Position numbers and translations under genes: made by a program. Shown in pieces: positions 1 through 11,295 of a DNA stretch of 64,000 nt; the stretch's first letter is position 1, and every line of letters starts with the position of its first letter. The notes under the pieces were generated by a model. That model worked only from the letters and a program-made list of their open reading frames with translations, was not told the origin of the DNA and made no database searches. The stretch is from Adineta steineri (Eukaryota; Rotifera; Eurotatoria; Adinetida; Adinetidae). Location of the stretch: contig CAJNOI010000014.1 of the NCBI GenBank assembly GCA_905250115.1, positions 168,733 through 232,732 on the forward strand, written 5' to 3'.

Positions 1-333
1 ATTTAAAAATAAATTGAAATGTGACAGCTGATACTCAACTACGTACTGATATAGATGGTAGAAAAAAATATTTAAGAAAAAGCAACAAAATATTTGTTAA
101 AGATTAGCGAGATGTATTCATCTATAAAATGAAGTAGCATACAATTACAGTTATCTATTTTTATCTTCATTTGATAAAGAATAAGTCACTTGCGTTATTA
201 TTTCTGATATTTTTTTGTATTACATGATACAATTAGTTGTGGTGATTGTTTTGTCATTAATCTTGATTGATTTGGGTAATTAGAGTAAACATAACATTCT
301 TTGTATCTATTTCTTTATGTTTATGTAATTAAG
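1..333. other. Upstream flank / probable 5' exon-intron region of PL14-like gene
   Basis: AT-rich, with no convincing reading frame of its own. A plausible 3' splice site (AATTAAG) ends at 333, directly before the first recognisable coding exon. An upstream exon with a signal peptide could lie here or outside the window. I could not identify it. Confidence 0.4.
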
Positions 334-1203
334 GATCGACACAATTATACCAAAAATCGATCAATTGGGATAATTATGCTAATGGACAGTATTCTGATTC
401 GATGGCTAAATCTGACTTTGGTTCAGTCAGTGGATGGCACAATGATCGTGCAATGATTTCAAACAAAAACTTACGTATTACTTTAAGAAAAAATGCTCTA
501 TCCGGAGAATCTGGTATCGTATCTGCTACTCGAATTCCAGATGGTTCTGCATATGAATTAGATTTTGATGTTCGATTTCACAGTCAATTTGATTGGAGTC
601 GTGGTGGAAAAGTTGGTTTTGGCTTAGGTATTGGAAATCGAAATACTGGATGTAATGTACCATTCGATGGAGCAGGTGGAACTCTACGATTGATGTGGTA
701 CAACGATGGAAAACGAGTCTATTTCTATCCATATGTATATCATGCAGGAATGGCAGGTCCTTGTGGAAGTAATTTTGGAAAGTTATATCCATCATCTGGT
801 ATGTATTATTATTTTAGAAAAACTCAGATACCTAAAGAAATATATGAAACCAATGAAAATGTTATTTTTTATTTTTTTTAGGTAGTCTTGAAAAAGGTAA
901 ATGGTATAAAGTTCATATGTATGTAAAATCGAATACTGGTAGTAATGCTAATGGACATGTTCAAATAAAAATCAATGGAGACACACTGATTGATCAAAGT
1001 ATTCTTTGGACAACCAATGATAGTAAACGACTTATCAGTAATTTATCTTTTCATACGTATGTTTAATTTTGGAAATATTTCTCTCATCTGTCACTTGACT
1101 TTTTTGTTTTAGATTTCGTGGTGGAAGCGGTGATCATTGGAAATCCGATGTTGATAGTTACATATACTATGATAATTTGTCTGTTAGACAAATCAGTAAA
1201 TAA
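334..1203 (+). CDS. Polysaccharide lyase family 14-like secreted protein (5' incomplete)
   Basis: Three coding exons: about 334-798, 882-1056 and 1113-1203, joined by GT-AG introns of 83 and 56 bp that keep the frame (TCT G|GT AGT; CAT AC|A TTT). The fold is that of PL14/alginate-lyase-like proteins. Visible parts are a GFGLGIG segment, a LRLMWYNDG strand, the GKWYKVHMYVK strand, and the family's C-terminal signature FRGGSGDHWKSDVDSYIYYD, which corresponds to the FxGGSxxxWxxxxDxYxYFDN motif. PL14 enzymes cleave uronate or glucuronate polysaccharides by beta-elimination. They occur in algae-associated viruses, fungi and herbivorous molluscs, which would suit a microalga-eating animal. The frame is open upstream of the ATG at 402, so translation probably starts in an earlier exon. 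A polyadenylation-type AATAAA lies near 1231. The enzymatic substrate is inferred. Confidence 0.65.
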
Positions 1204-2465
1204 AAATTACTTCTCGCAAAATTTATTGTATGCATCGAATAAATGAGCTTCATTTTTTCTTTTCGATAAAATTTTGAATGAATATAATTTATGATTCTAT
1301 CAAGAATAGAATGGCATAATCTTAGCTTCCAATACTTTATTTACTGTTATTGTCATCTAATCATAAAATATATGTAATTAATAATTACACTGATGTCACT
1401 ATAGCATTGATGGTTATAAAGGACAAGAATTTTAAGATAATTTTGATGAAATTATTATCGAAAACATTTATATTCATCGAGATAAATCAATTAGATGACA
1501 TCGAGTAAAGTAGTGCGTGAACAATCATGTTTAATTAATCAAAAAGACAATATATTGAACTAAAATCATGGACTGAATGATTTGAAATGCAAATATTTCA
1601 CAGCATCGATTATAAAAACTTTAGTGAAAGTATTATTTGGAGACAGAAGTTTTGACTTGAATAAAAAATCCTAGAACTCAGAAGGCAAAAGTAACAGTCG
1701 GCGTGGGTGTGATTATGGCTTGAGCGAGATGTGAATGTATGAATAATACAGTATCTACACACTTCTTCAAGAAAATCTATGAAGACTTTCTATTTTCAAG
1801 AGATACATCATTGATTATTAATGCATCAAAATAATAAATACATTTCATTGAACGATTAGTGTATGAGAACAATAGATGGAAATAAATCATAGTATTCTAT
1901 TCAAATTTAAAACTTGAAGGAAAACTCTAAATAAAAAAAATATAACTTATCTATTCTCCACAACTGTCGATTATAACTTATATAGACAAATGAACAAAGA
2001 CTTTATGAAGCTCATTATTCAAATGATTTTCGATTAGATTGCAACTGAATTTCTTTAGTACGGAAAATCAAACATTTTCTGAATATTTGAAATTCTATGA
2101 ATAAATAATAAAGATTCGAGAATGCTTTAACTTATCTAGAGTCGATTTTCTACAAACTATAATTCCAAAAATTTTACATTGTATACAATTGTGTAGAAAA
2201 TGTTCAAAAAATTAGTTTATTAAAAAATTAGAAGGATCATAAAGTCAATACTGAAAAAACTCGAAAAGTGCCCTCACGCTCCCCGACATATTATTAGTAC
2301 GATACGTTGCGCTCAGTGCGTTTACTAGGGCAGGCTGTAATAGAAATCGTTAATTATTACAATTTATTTCATGTTAACCAGCACTTATTGATTAATTCAT
2401 GTTAACTATGACGTGTTAAGTAACTGCTGTTACAAACCGTGACTAATATAATTAAGTGAAATCTT
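1204..2465. other. Intergenic region
   Basis: AT-rich with no supportable gene. A lone TGGGTGTG-type half-motif occurs at about 1701-1712 (GCGTGGGTGTGA) without a clear partner arm. Confidence 0.5.
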
Positions 2466-2530
2466 GTGAGTGTGGGAGATAAAGTCATCTCACATTTACA
2501 CATACATTCAGACCCACATCCACACCCAAT
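2466..2530. repeat. Telomere-like inverted-repeat element
   Basis: Left arm GTGAGTGTGGGA (2466-2477). Right arm GACCCACATCCACACCCA (2511-2528). The arms are imperfect reverse complements around a ~33 bp AT-rich spacer. Intergenic, just 3' of the ART-like gene. Confidence 0.65.
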
Positions 2531-2644
2531 ACTGAATAAATAGAAATAAACATTATGTTACGAAGTTCTTGTATAAATTATCGTGATTTTAATTGAAAAA
2601 GAAAATAAAAAATTTTAAAAATTAATCTTGATGATAACGCAATA

Positions 2645-4212
2645 TCATGCTTCTTTGATAAGTATTCCGTATGGTCGAATATCTTCAGGATTTGATACAA
2701 CCCAAATATCACTTTCAGAAGTGAACTTGACACCGTCGGGATTTGCAGCTATTTGCAACATACATTTATACTTTTTCTTTCCCTGCTTAGTGTCTATTTC
2801 TACAGTGGCTACATAGTAGCTGTTCTCGAGCCACTGGGGATCCGGAGAGCAATAGACACCAGGCCCATATACAGCAAACCTTGCTTTTTTGAATCCATTT
2901 TGATGAATATTCAACATAGCATCGATAGGTGTATTGCGTCCGTCAATATATCCATCAGATCTGCCAAAGTCTTCAGGTCTTGCGTTTTTAGTTCCATGGA
3001 ACGCTCTATACCAATTCGCAGAATGTAGAAATGGATCTAGCCAAGTATCACCATCTTTATATTTGCCCAACACTCTCAATCCATATCTTGTCCATCCGGC
3101 AGGTTGAATGTACGGCATGGTCCGTTTAGGTGGTCCAATTTGATGAGTACTTGAGTATTTAGGAAAAGTTTTATTACCACGCTCATCAAAGTCTGATATA
3201 TCAAATGAAGGACGACATGATAGTAATGGATGAATTTTTATACTTCGAAATTCATTAAACTCATTCTTCAAGTTTTTCTCAAGCTGCAACAGTGATTGGT
3301 TATCGACAGATTTCAAATTTGGTATAGTATAAACCACATTGAAGGTTCCTTCATACACACTTATAATTTTGATATCTTTTTTATCCACATTATGGGCTTT
3401 TGCTAATCGTTCACATATGTCTTCGATAACTGGATGAGATTGCTTTTGCTCAATCACATCATTTAATTGTTGAGCAAGACTTGAATCATCTTGTTCGTGT
3501 TTAACATTGTTTTTTCCTAATCCTTTGCTACTATGTAATTTTAATATAAATGGTTTGTCTTCTGAGTTCAGATCGGCTAAATTTGCAGATGCATCATGAA
3601 GGTTTATACCAATCGAAGAATTATAAAACAAGCATTGCTGATCTTTATTTCCAAGCAAATTACTTATAATATGACACATGGTATTTCTGTCCTGCACGTT
3701 TCCTGATGGCAAGTTTTGTAATATCGATCTTGTAAATTCTTTAGCTTGTTTAATTTCCAATCGCGTCTCATTTGTTACATCGAGAATATTCGGAAATCTT
3801 TCATAGTAGGACTTCGATCTTGCTTGTTTTTTTATCAGTGCTTCGAAGTGAGCTACTTTCTCTTTTACTGATTTGCTTTCGGGTGAAAATGAAATAGTAT
3901 CAACCACGGTATTTGCTATGAAGTCTTGTTTACCACGTTCTAACTGATCTAAAAAAGGAAAGAGAGTTTCATCGAAATGGTCTGGAGGTGTGGGTGTGAT
4001 TGTTGATGTAGTTATGAGTGTCAATTTGGTAAAAGATTATTTTCACACCCACACCCTACACTGTAATAAAGAAACGTACCTGATAAGTTACTTTCTGAAC
4101 TAACGACGTTAGAAGCTTCTCTTTGTTGATGCTGCTCTTTTGGTCGAGAACATTCCCGACATATATTTGGTTTCCATTGCTGTTCAGTGAAATTAGAACA
4201 AGCATCAGCCAT
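2645..4212 (-). CDS. Protein with Cys-rich N-terminal motif and PARP/ART-like C-terminal domain
   Basis: Two exons: 4212 down to 4080, then 3981 down to 2645, joined by a 98 bp intron (3982-4079, GTACGT...CCTCCAG). The join converts TCA G|AC to Ser-Asp and yields about 488 residues. The N-terminus has a CxNF...W...CxxC...H pattern (about residues 5-28) that looks like a small zinc-binding motif. The middle is Lys/Glu-rich. The C-terminal ~150 residues carry WYRAFHGT, then YGPGVYCSP, then a terminal IRPYGILI strand. This layout resembles the H-Y-(E) core of PARP-type ADP-ribosyltransferases, but the third catalytic position is not a clear Glu, so activity is uncertain. The fragment at 48431-48955 has a related GxGIYxSP block. 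The single intron is almost entirely a telomere-like hairpin. The ATG at 4022 is probably not the start, because it lies inside the intron. Confidence 0.65.
3987..4055. repeat. Telomere-like inverted repeat forming the body of an intron
   Basis: Perfect 13 bp inverted repeat: GGTGTGGGTGTGA at 3987-3999 and TCACACCCACACC at 4043-4055. On the coding (minus) strand it fills the 98 bp intron 3982-4079, leaving about 24 bp beside the donor and about 5 bp beside the acceptor. Confidence 0.85.
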
Positions 4213-4882
4213 GATTGATTCTTCTATAATATAAACAAATCGTGTTCAGTATGGTTTTCCGATAAAACTCTCTTTTAGGATTATATGACTTTAAAAATTC
4301 AAAATGCGTGAAAACAGATCACAGAATCAGCAAACCAAGACAATTTGGGTTACTTTTGTGTACAAGTATCAGTTTCATAAATACACAAAAGGACATAAAG
4401 AGTTGTAGATTTTCTTGTTTTTAAGTATCTTAAAAGCAAGCCGGAATAGTAGAACAGTTCTATAATTTTATGTAGCGAGATCTTTTTTTTATCTGACGGA
4501 CACAAGAGTCCCTACAATAGTCTAAGAGTTCTATATGAGTCATTCTATATAAACCTCAACTTAGTTTCACAGGAGCTACTTAAATGAATTTTGAAAATTA
4601 GATTTTAGTCTCGTTATTTTAACACGCATTGACCTTTAAATTTTTCGTCGAAAATCGCAGCTCGATATCTGAAGTCAATACTGGAAATTATGTATGCGAC
4701 AGCTTCGATTCATTATAACCATGTAGCAGACAAGGGTAATTTCATTTTAAAAAGGAAATAAGTGTAAAGCAGAAAAAAAGGAATTCTCATATATAGCCAT
4801 GAGTTGCGAAGCACTATCAGTTTGAAGGCGACTCGAGAAACATGGTCAAACGAGAGCGGGAGCAAAGAAGGGGCAGTACTTC
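4213..4882. other. Intergenic region
   Basis: No gene supported. It presumably holds the promoter of the minus-strand ART-like gene. No recognisable core promoter motif was identified. Confidence 0.4.
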
Positions 4883-4937
4883 AGGGTGAGCGTGGGTGTA
4901 GGTTTATTGTCTCTAATTCTCACCCTTACCCGTGCCT
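4883..4937. repeat. Telomere-like inverted-repeat element
   Basis: GGGTGAGCGTGGGTGTAGG on the left is answered by CTCACCCTTACCCGTGCC on the right across a short AT-rich loop. Intergenic. Confidence 0.7.
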
Positions 4938-5273
4938 ATTTACTGTCATTGTATTTTTACTTCTCCACAGTTTGTCGAGAAACTTTCAAAATAACCACAC
5001 GTTGCATTGATATCATTTTTATAATATAGTTTTCTTTTCTTTCTTCTTATATAATTATATTTGAAATCTTATAAATGTCTGTTGGTAAGTAGGAAAAGAA
5101 CAAAAGAAAAAAATCGCTGTTTGTTTTAATCATTTTCTTTATGAGTGGCAATATTATTACTCAAGAATAAACACATAATGTCCATGGATGAATTGCATGA
5201 GTTTCTTCCAAGATATGTAAATATTGGTTAAATCCAGCCAATCATACCATTCAGAGTTTTCCTAGTTAATAAA

Positions 5274-5334
5274 GGGTGTGGGTGCGAGTGCGGATATGGG
5301 ATATAGAAAACACACTCATACCCACGCCTACACA
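5274..5334. repeat. Telomere-like inverted-repeat element
   Basis: GGGTGTGGGTGCGAGTGCGG on the left is answered by CACACTCATACCCACGCC on the right, with a spacer of about 20 bp. Intergenic. Confidence 0.75.
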
Positions 5335-7166
5335 TAGATTTACAAGTACAAGAGATGGCCTTCATAAAATATTTTTCAATGTGTGTTCTCAAAGATATAT
5401 TTTTCTCAATTTTGAAGAAGTTTTCTATGAAAACAATGTCTCCGAATCTCTAAAAGAAAGTACATAGGTCAAGCGAAGCGTTAGGTAATAGACAACATGA
5501 TTTTACTAGATATGTTTTTCTTTTAGAAAGAGTCGTTCATACATGATATATCTAACGTTCGTATTGAGTTAATTATATTCAGTAATAACTGAAACGATAT
5601 TTCTTGTAAGAAAAATTTTAAAAAGTTTCAATACAGTGTACCGAAAAAGACCTTTTGAGTGATTCAAAGACACATTTTTTGACGAAGAGATAGATAATAA
5701 TTATATTTGAACATTTACTGATACAGTAAAACAGACTACTCTTCAATCAGCTTACCTTCTTGTTCTTGTTGCAGTTTTTGTTGACCAAGTGATGTTCTTA
5801 TTTCTTCAATCACTTATAATACAAATGAATCAATCCTTGTTGTGTCTTGTCGTTTTATAGTATCTCTCTGGAAAAAAACCCAGGAATAAAAGCAGTCAGG
5901 GAATTTTGTTACACGCGAGAGAGCATCACTTTGCGAATAAGTAATACATAGAAATTTCCAAGCAATTCTGACGTCATAACATGTGTCTCATCAGAACTAT
6001 AGGCAACAATAATATTTTAATTTCTTCTTTTTCTTTTGTAAATAACCATCAACAGCAACAGAAAGAATGACGCATTTTTACAGTCTTGATGGTAACTATT
6101 GATCAATACTTATTCACGAGAGCGGTGGCATACAGAACTGCAAACTACATGTTCGTTGAGTGACAGGAGCAACAGCCTAAAAGAATATCTATGTATTAAT
6201 CACTTTTTCGTCTATAATACAAGTATTGTTCATCGAAACTCGATTCACTTGGCCTTAGACTGTCGCGGTCTGCATGCTGATATAACTGTATTTAGATACG
6301 AATGAGAGTTGATTAATATTAGTGTTGACGTTCAGCATAAAATCAAGCATTTTCTAAAAGTTAGATATTTGACGTATGAATAATAATGTTTAAAAATGCT
6401 TTAGCTTTATTGTAGTCAATTTTATGAAAAGTAGAGTTTCAAAATAAATGACAGTGTAGATCTCTCTATCATTATATATCAAAATTGAGTTGGAACTCTT
6501 ATATCTATATGCACTGCAGCAAGATTATTAAACGGATAAACTTATTAAAAATGTTTTCCAATAATCCAATAACTAATCTTTTAAAATTATCAAATTACAA
6601 TGCATATGTTTTTAAGCTTCTAATCCTGAGTTTTATTTTCTTGAGTCGTCGCATACGGCGTTTCTGTACATCATCGTTTTTTTCAAACGTGCGTCAAAAA
6701 TATTTGTGGATGATGATAAATGACATGCTAAATAAAAATAGACGAAGATTTTTTTCAAAACTTTATAATACTCTATGTATACGAATGTTTGATTTTTTAT
6801 TATTAATATTATTTTCATCTTCTTCCATATTAAAAGTAAAATTATATAAGAAATACTTCAAATATTTAAGTTGGCGCCATTTTGACTCAAATAAATTAAA
6901 TATTATGCTACTCAAATAAAACGATATTAGCAAATAAAATTATATCATCAAAAATATGCCATAGTTACATGATTACTTGCGCCAAACAAATGGTCGTTTG
7001 TACCAAAGACCGAGATAGTCAAATGTATCATGTTATCGACAAAAAGAATGCATTTAAATAGATAATTCCCCTTTCGAGATCCTATCTTACAGTCTAGGAA
7101 ATATCTCAGAATTTAGATTGCTATCTGCCTTAGATCTAGGACAGTTCGCAGTTCTAAGTTCTGAGA
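5335..7166. other. Intergenic region, very AT-rich
   Basis: Overlapping open frames on both strands near 6485-6919 encode only Lys/Ile/Phe/Leu/Ser-rich sequence, as expected from AT-rich DNA. They lack recognisable motifs and are not called as genes. Confidence 0.45.
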
Positions 7167-7240
7167 AACTAGCCGAAATAACTGACTTAGCAAATCTGCC
7201 TGTATAGCAGAAGATGTGGGTTCGAGTCCCACGAAGGTCA
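7167..7240 (+). pseudogene. tRNA-like sequence (GTA anticodon arm), tRNA pseudogene or SINE head
   Basis: A perfect T arm, GTGGG-TTCGAGT-CCCAC, lies at 7216-7232 and contains a B-box-like GGTTCGAGTCC. Upstream is a 5 bp stem with a 7-nt loop, TCTGC-CTGTATA-GCAGA (7195-7211), whose loop would present anticodon GTA (Tyr). A weak A box, TAGCCGAAATAA, lies at about 7170. The 3' acceptor strand GAAGGTC (7233-7239) has no complementary GACCTTC upstream and the D arm does not fold, so this is not an intact tRNA. A tRNA-derived SINE is an alternative. Confidence 0.5.
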
Positions 7241-7310
7241 TATTTTTCTCCATTTCTCTTTTTCTTGTTTTCTCTCGCTGATTGCCCTTTCGTTGCTTTA
7301 ATATGAAGCT

Positions 7311-7345
7311 AACACACTCCACATCTACACCCACCCACTCATCCT
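7311..7345. repeat. Solitary telomere-like C-rich arm
   Basis: CACACTCCACATCTACACCC is followed by ACCCACTCATCC, with no matching G-rich arm nearby. It looks like half of the dispersed inverted-repeat element. Confidence 0.4.
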
Positions 7346-7660
7346 TACATATATCTGATCTTTTCTTTCGTTTCTACGGAATATTAAACGTAACACATTT
7401 CTCTAATGACGAAAGTCTGCTAAAGAAGAAATATCACTTTCGTGTTTCATAAGTCATTCAATTTCTTGTCTTTTTCTACGAGTACGTGTGTTTATAACAG
7501 TTCGTAAGTGATAAGAAACCACGTGGATTTAAATATATCTATTCGTTCTTTTTGGTAAATATTTTATCTTTTTTTTAACACAATATATACTTACAGCTAC
7601 AGCACTCGTTGTTTTATATTTTCATCGTGCGACATTTTGGTTAATAAACATATTTCGTTA

Positions 7661-9219
7661 ATGTAAATTTTTTTTTTATAATAATATAAAATGATTCAGT
7701 TTTTTTCAAGGGATCCACGTTTTACTAATGAAACAATTGCATTTTTACAACTAGCTTCGCGAAATGCTTCACCTCAGGGTAATAGTTTAGAGGTGAAAAC
7801 AATGCGTCAAGGGATCGAGTATCTTCATCATGCATCTAATGAAAAATTCTATGGAACGTTCAAAGGTACTCTAGAAGAAAACATAGTGAAAACCAATTCC
7901 ACAGGTAAATATGAACTTTTTGGTCTCGTAAACACTCCATTATTGTTCGAGTATGATGTCACTGATAAAGGGTGGATATATATATGTAACATTGTAATAT
8001 CATAATGTTCATTATAGGTTAATTCTATAACTAATCGTTATTTTGACTGAAATCTGACAGTTTGAAGTTCATTCATGAGGAAATTTATATAATAATCTTG
8101 AATATTTAGAAATACCGATTACCGTCTATACACCAACAGATGCCAATAAAGAGAAATTGGGTGTTTATTTTCATGGTGGAGGTATGATTAAAAAGATAAA
8201 TAAAACTAAGTGTCATCAATGTATCAAACATATATAATAGGTTGGGTCATTGGTAGTCGAAAATCTCATCAAACAATTGTTAATACCTTAGCTGAGTAAG
8301 TAGATTATATTGATCTCCATATGTTATGTCTATCTAATTGTATAGTGCTACAAAAACAATTTGGATTTCTGTAGAATATCGTCTCGCACCCGAGCATAAA
8401 TATCCAATTTGGCTTGATGATTGTTGTGATGTTACTCAATATATCATACAGAATAAAACAAATTTTGGTAGATTTTTAATTTAATCGATCTTCTTAGATA
8501 TACATATATTTGCTCTTGATTTTGTTTTTAGGTGTCAATGAATATGCTAAAATCGGTGTTGCTGGTGATAGTGCTGGCGGAATGATTTCGGCATCAATTG
8601 CACGTACAATTAAAGGCATTGATTTTCAAGTATAGATTTATTTAATCATTATCAACTGTATTCAGTTCTCTTTTATCAATAGATTCTAATTTATGCAGGA
8701 TTAGATATTACTCGTGAAACACCATCTTACAATGAATTTACTCATCAAATGTATGTTCTTACACCTGAATTAATGGATTGGTAAAAGAACGATTGAATAA
8801 TAATATATATTATCCTGATTATTTATAGGCTTAAAGAACATGCATTTGAAACTTCGCAAAATTTAAAAGATCCACGAATATCTGCTTTATATAATACATC
8901 ATTACAAGATGTGCCACCATGTTTATTCATTGTAGCGGAGCTTGATCCTCTTCGAGATGGAAGCTTAGGTATGAAAAAAATGTATTTTTATGTAATTTCT
9001 ACTGTTATCTTTTAGAATATCAAAAACTACTTGAAAAAGCCGGTGTTCAAACGAAACTATTAGTTGTTAAAGGTGTTATTCATGGGTTTTTCAGTTTACC
9101 TGGTAAGGCGGATAAAAGAATGTTTTTCCTTACTAAATTATTTTTGTTTATTAGGAATTTTTCCACAAGCGGTTGCAGAATCAATTAATACTATTCAAGA
9201 TTTTATGGTATCTATTTAA
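7661..9219 (+). CDS. Alpha/beta hydrolase, hormone-sensitive-lipase/arylacetamide deacetylase type (copy 1)
   Basis: Carboxylesterase or lipase with complete catalytic elements. The oxyanion-hole motif HGGG ends the exon at 8110-8181. The nucleophile Ser lies in GDSAGG (exon 8532-8629). The acid Asp is in AELDPLRDG (exon 8829-8968) and the base His in VIHGFF (exon 9016-9102). Exons: 7711-7904, 8110-8181, 8241-8295, 8346-8467, 8532-8629, 8683-8780, 8829-8968, 9016-9102 and 9155-9219, all with GT-AG introns. If an upstream exon ending AT (7661-7662) is spliced to G at 7711, an ATG forms across the junction and the protein is 310 residues. Without that splice, the ATG at 7691 gives 316. Both keep the frame. 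At the lower end of HSL-family length, so it may lack a membrane anchor. It is a tandem paralogue of the gene at 12.5-14.8 kb, and similarity extends upstream of the coding region. Substrate unknown. Confidence 0.85.
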
Positions 9220-9714
9220 CAAAGAAAACTTCTATGATTTTTACACGCACTAATTGCATTGCGAGCTGATTAATTTTATATAATACGAGAGTAAAAAAAA
9301 CTTTCAATATATGGTGATTTATTCATTTTAAAATAATAAATAATGTTAGCTAGATCTTATAGAATTCTATATCATATCGTTTGTTACAATGAATATTTAT
9401 AACATATACCTTGATTTCAGAAACTAAAATCACTCCACATATATTACCGTTCAATGTTAATTAACAGGATTCGATGTTAGTATCACAGAAACTTGATATT
9501 TTGGCAAACTTTCAATAGCTCTTTTACCTGTTTCTCTCACCGAATAGTGTAGAAATCGTTAACTCGGTCCGACTAATAAACTTCTTCTCCAACTATTCAA
9601 CTATTAAATTTATTAGTAGGCGCCTCCAGCTATTTAAATATAATAGGTGAATAGGCGTATTCTCTCAATATACGGCTATGTCGCACATCAGTCCATGTAC
9701 TCAAACACAGCTGT
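9220..9714. other. Intergenic region
   Basis: 3' flank of hydrolase copy 1. No gene or structured RNA recognised. Confidence 0.4.
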
Positions 9715-9814
9715 TTCCCCCTCCACACCGTTCCAGGCGCCCACATTCATCTGCACCCTTCCGAGCACCCGCACTTAGCTGCGCTCCTCCCCCACACCTA
9801 CACCCGCCCTCAAG
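9715..9814. repeat. C-rich CACCC-type low-complexity tract
   Basis: A ~100 bp stretch of CCACACC, GCACCC and ACACCC-like units on the plus strand, unusually GC-rich for this window. It directly abuts the truncated transposase. It lacks an inverted partner, unlike the hairpin elements. Confidence 0.5.
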
Positions 9815-10189
9815 ATGCTCAAGCTCGTTGTCAAGGAAATATGGAAACTAAGAAGGTCAAATGGTACAAAAGGTATAAAACTGCTTCATGATAATGCTGG
9901 ACCTCATCGCCATTCAGATGTTATTAACTATCTAACACAAGAAGGTATCAATATAATGCTGCATACACCATATTCATCTGACCTTGCACCATGTAATCAT
10001 TGGCTAAACGATTATACCAAGAACCGTTTGACCGATCAACCAGATAAAAAATCTTTGTCTTGCGCGGTTTACAAGATAGTAAAAAAAATTTCAGTAGAAG
10101 AGTTTAAAAAAACCTTTGACAATTTGTTGGAAGGAATGAAACTTTGTATAAATAATCGTGATGACTACTTTGAACATTTAATGAAATAA
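9815..10189 (+). pseudogene. Tc1/mariner-family transposase, C-terminal fragment
   Basis: The 124-residue ORF contains LLHDNAGPH, the second catalytic Asp block of mariner transposases, and HTPYSSDLAP...W, the third Asp block. The typical N-terminal helix-turn-helix and first catalytic Asp are missing: full-length mariner transposases are about 340-350 residues. The upstream boundary is a C-rich tract. About 40 bp after the stop is TACAAACTTTTGGTCAGACC, which resembles a mariner terminal repeat. No matching 5' repeat was found. An immobile relic. Confidence 0.85.
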
Positions 10190-10256
10190 AATTAAAACTT
10201 TTTCTTTATCTTCATATTTTCTCTATCGATGTACAAACTTTTGGTCAGACCCAAGT
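10190..10256 (+). mobile_element. Probable 3' end of the mariner relic
   Basis: Short 3' UTR after the transposase fragment, ending in a mariner-like terminal sequence (CAAACTTTTGGTCAGACCC). The left terminal repeat appears deleted. Confidence 0.45.
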
Positions 10257-10351
10257 AGGTGTTGATTGATTGTTGGTAATATCGGTTAAAGTAGAACAAG
10301 AACTTAATATTTAATTCGAATACTTATTCTTTTCGCCTTGGTCTTCCAGAC

Positions 10352-10558
10352 TTAGCACTGATCGTAGACGAGTACGTTATAGCACAACTTATGTACATGT
10401 TCATTTAGGAGTCGATGATTTAATTTCTTCTTATATCGAATTCGTAATGCTAAACGAACTTCTGGTTCTCTTTCACTTGTACAAAGTTGTGTAAAATTTA
10501 AACGAGCAAGTCGACCTGTTTTACCATGAACAACACATAGAATAATTTTAGAAGGCAT
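10352..10558 (-). CDS. Small unrecognised ORF or exon fragment
   Basis: A 68-residue frame on the minus strand with an ordinary amino acid composition, rich in Arg/Leu and unlike random AT-rich translation. The next reading frame after the stop continues with a basic SGRPRRKE-like tail, so a frameshift or unseen intron near 10350-10365 is possible. No family recognised. Confidence 0.3.
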   Translation of the reverse strand: MPSKIILCVVHGKTGRLARLNFTQLCTSEREPEVRLALRIRYKKKLNHRLLNEHVHKLCYNVLVYDQC

Positions 10559-10750
10559 TTACCTTGGCGAAATAATAAGATATTAATATAGTTGAACCAT
10601 ATGCATTGTAGTTGTGAACGTCAATTTTTTATCTGTCGAAAGGAGAAAAGATATTAGTATTACCACCAATAGAATTCTATTGATTAAATGCAGCCATTAT
10701 TGTGAGCTAATACCGCCCAGGTCGATTATTACGAACTTCGTAAACGATTG

Positions 10751-10850
10751 AATACGATCGTATCCGGAAAAAATACGACCATATACGATCGTATCTCACC
10801 GTTTTTTGCCGTGTTACCTGTGGCCGTATTACGATCGTATGTCTCGGTAT
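10751..10850 (+). repeat. Left terminal inverted repeat of the MITE
   Basis: Contains three copies of the palindrome ACGATCGT and one TTTTTTGCCGTG block. It pairs with 11296-11390. Confidence 0.7.
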
Positions 10851-11295
10851 CGTATACGGAAAAGTATGATCGTTTATGGAGAAAAACGGTCGTAAAAGAT
10901 CGTATTTTTCCGTTTATCGCACGGATGTAACGGAAAAGTGAATAAATCAAATATATAAAGAATATGAATCTTTTATTGAATAAATAAAAGGAAAATATAA
11001 CGACAATAAAACTATAATAAAATAATAAAGTGATTCCTATTGCTACTTGTTTGAGCTTCTAGGTTCAGACTCTATTCCGTTTTCGAGTCTTCCAATACAA
11101 TTCAGAATAATTGTATCACCACGTTGAGTACAACCTCCATCCGAAGTGTTCGTGTTGAGACTGAGTATATTATAAAAACCAGAATACGAAAAGAAAGAGA
11201 AAAGAAAAAGAACAAGCGAAAGATACAGAACAAGAGAAAGATAAATGTGATAAGGGGGGGGGGGGGGTATATTTGAGAGGATGTCCATCTATTCT

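Noticed and set aside
526-795. Minus-strand frame under the PL14-like gene
   Set aside because: Shadow of a well-supported coding exon on the plus strand.
6485-6919. 144-codon open frame on the plus strand
   Set aside because: Only Lys/Ile/Phe/Leu/Ser-rich sequence from AT-rich DNA, with an overlapping frame on the other strand and no motif.
7113-7334. Minus-strand frame containing VGLEPTSSAIQADLL
   Set aside because: It is the translation of the tRNA-like sequence, a known annotation artefact.
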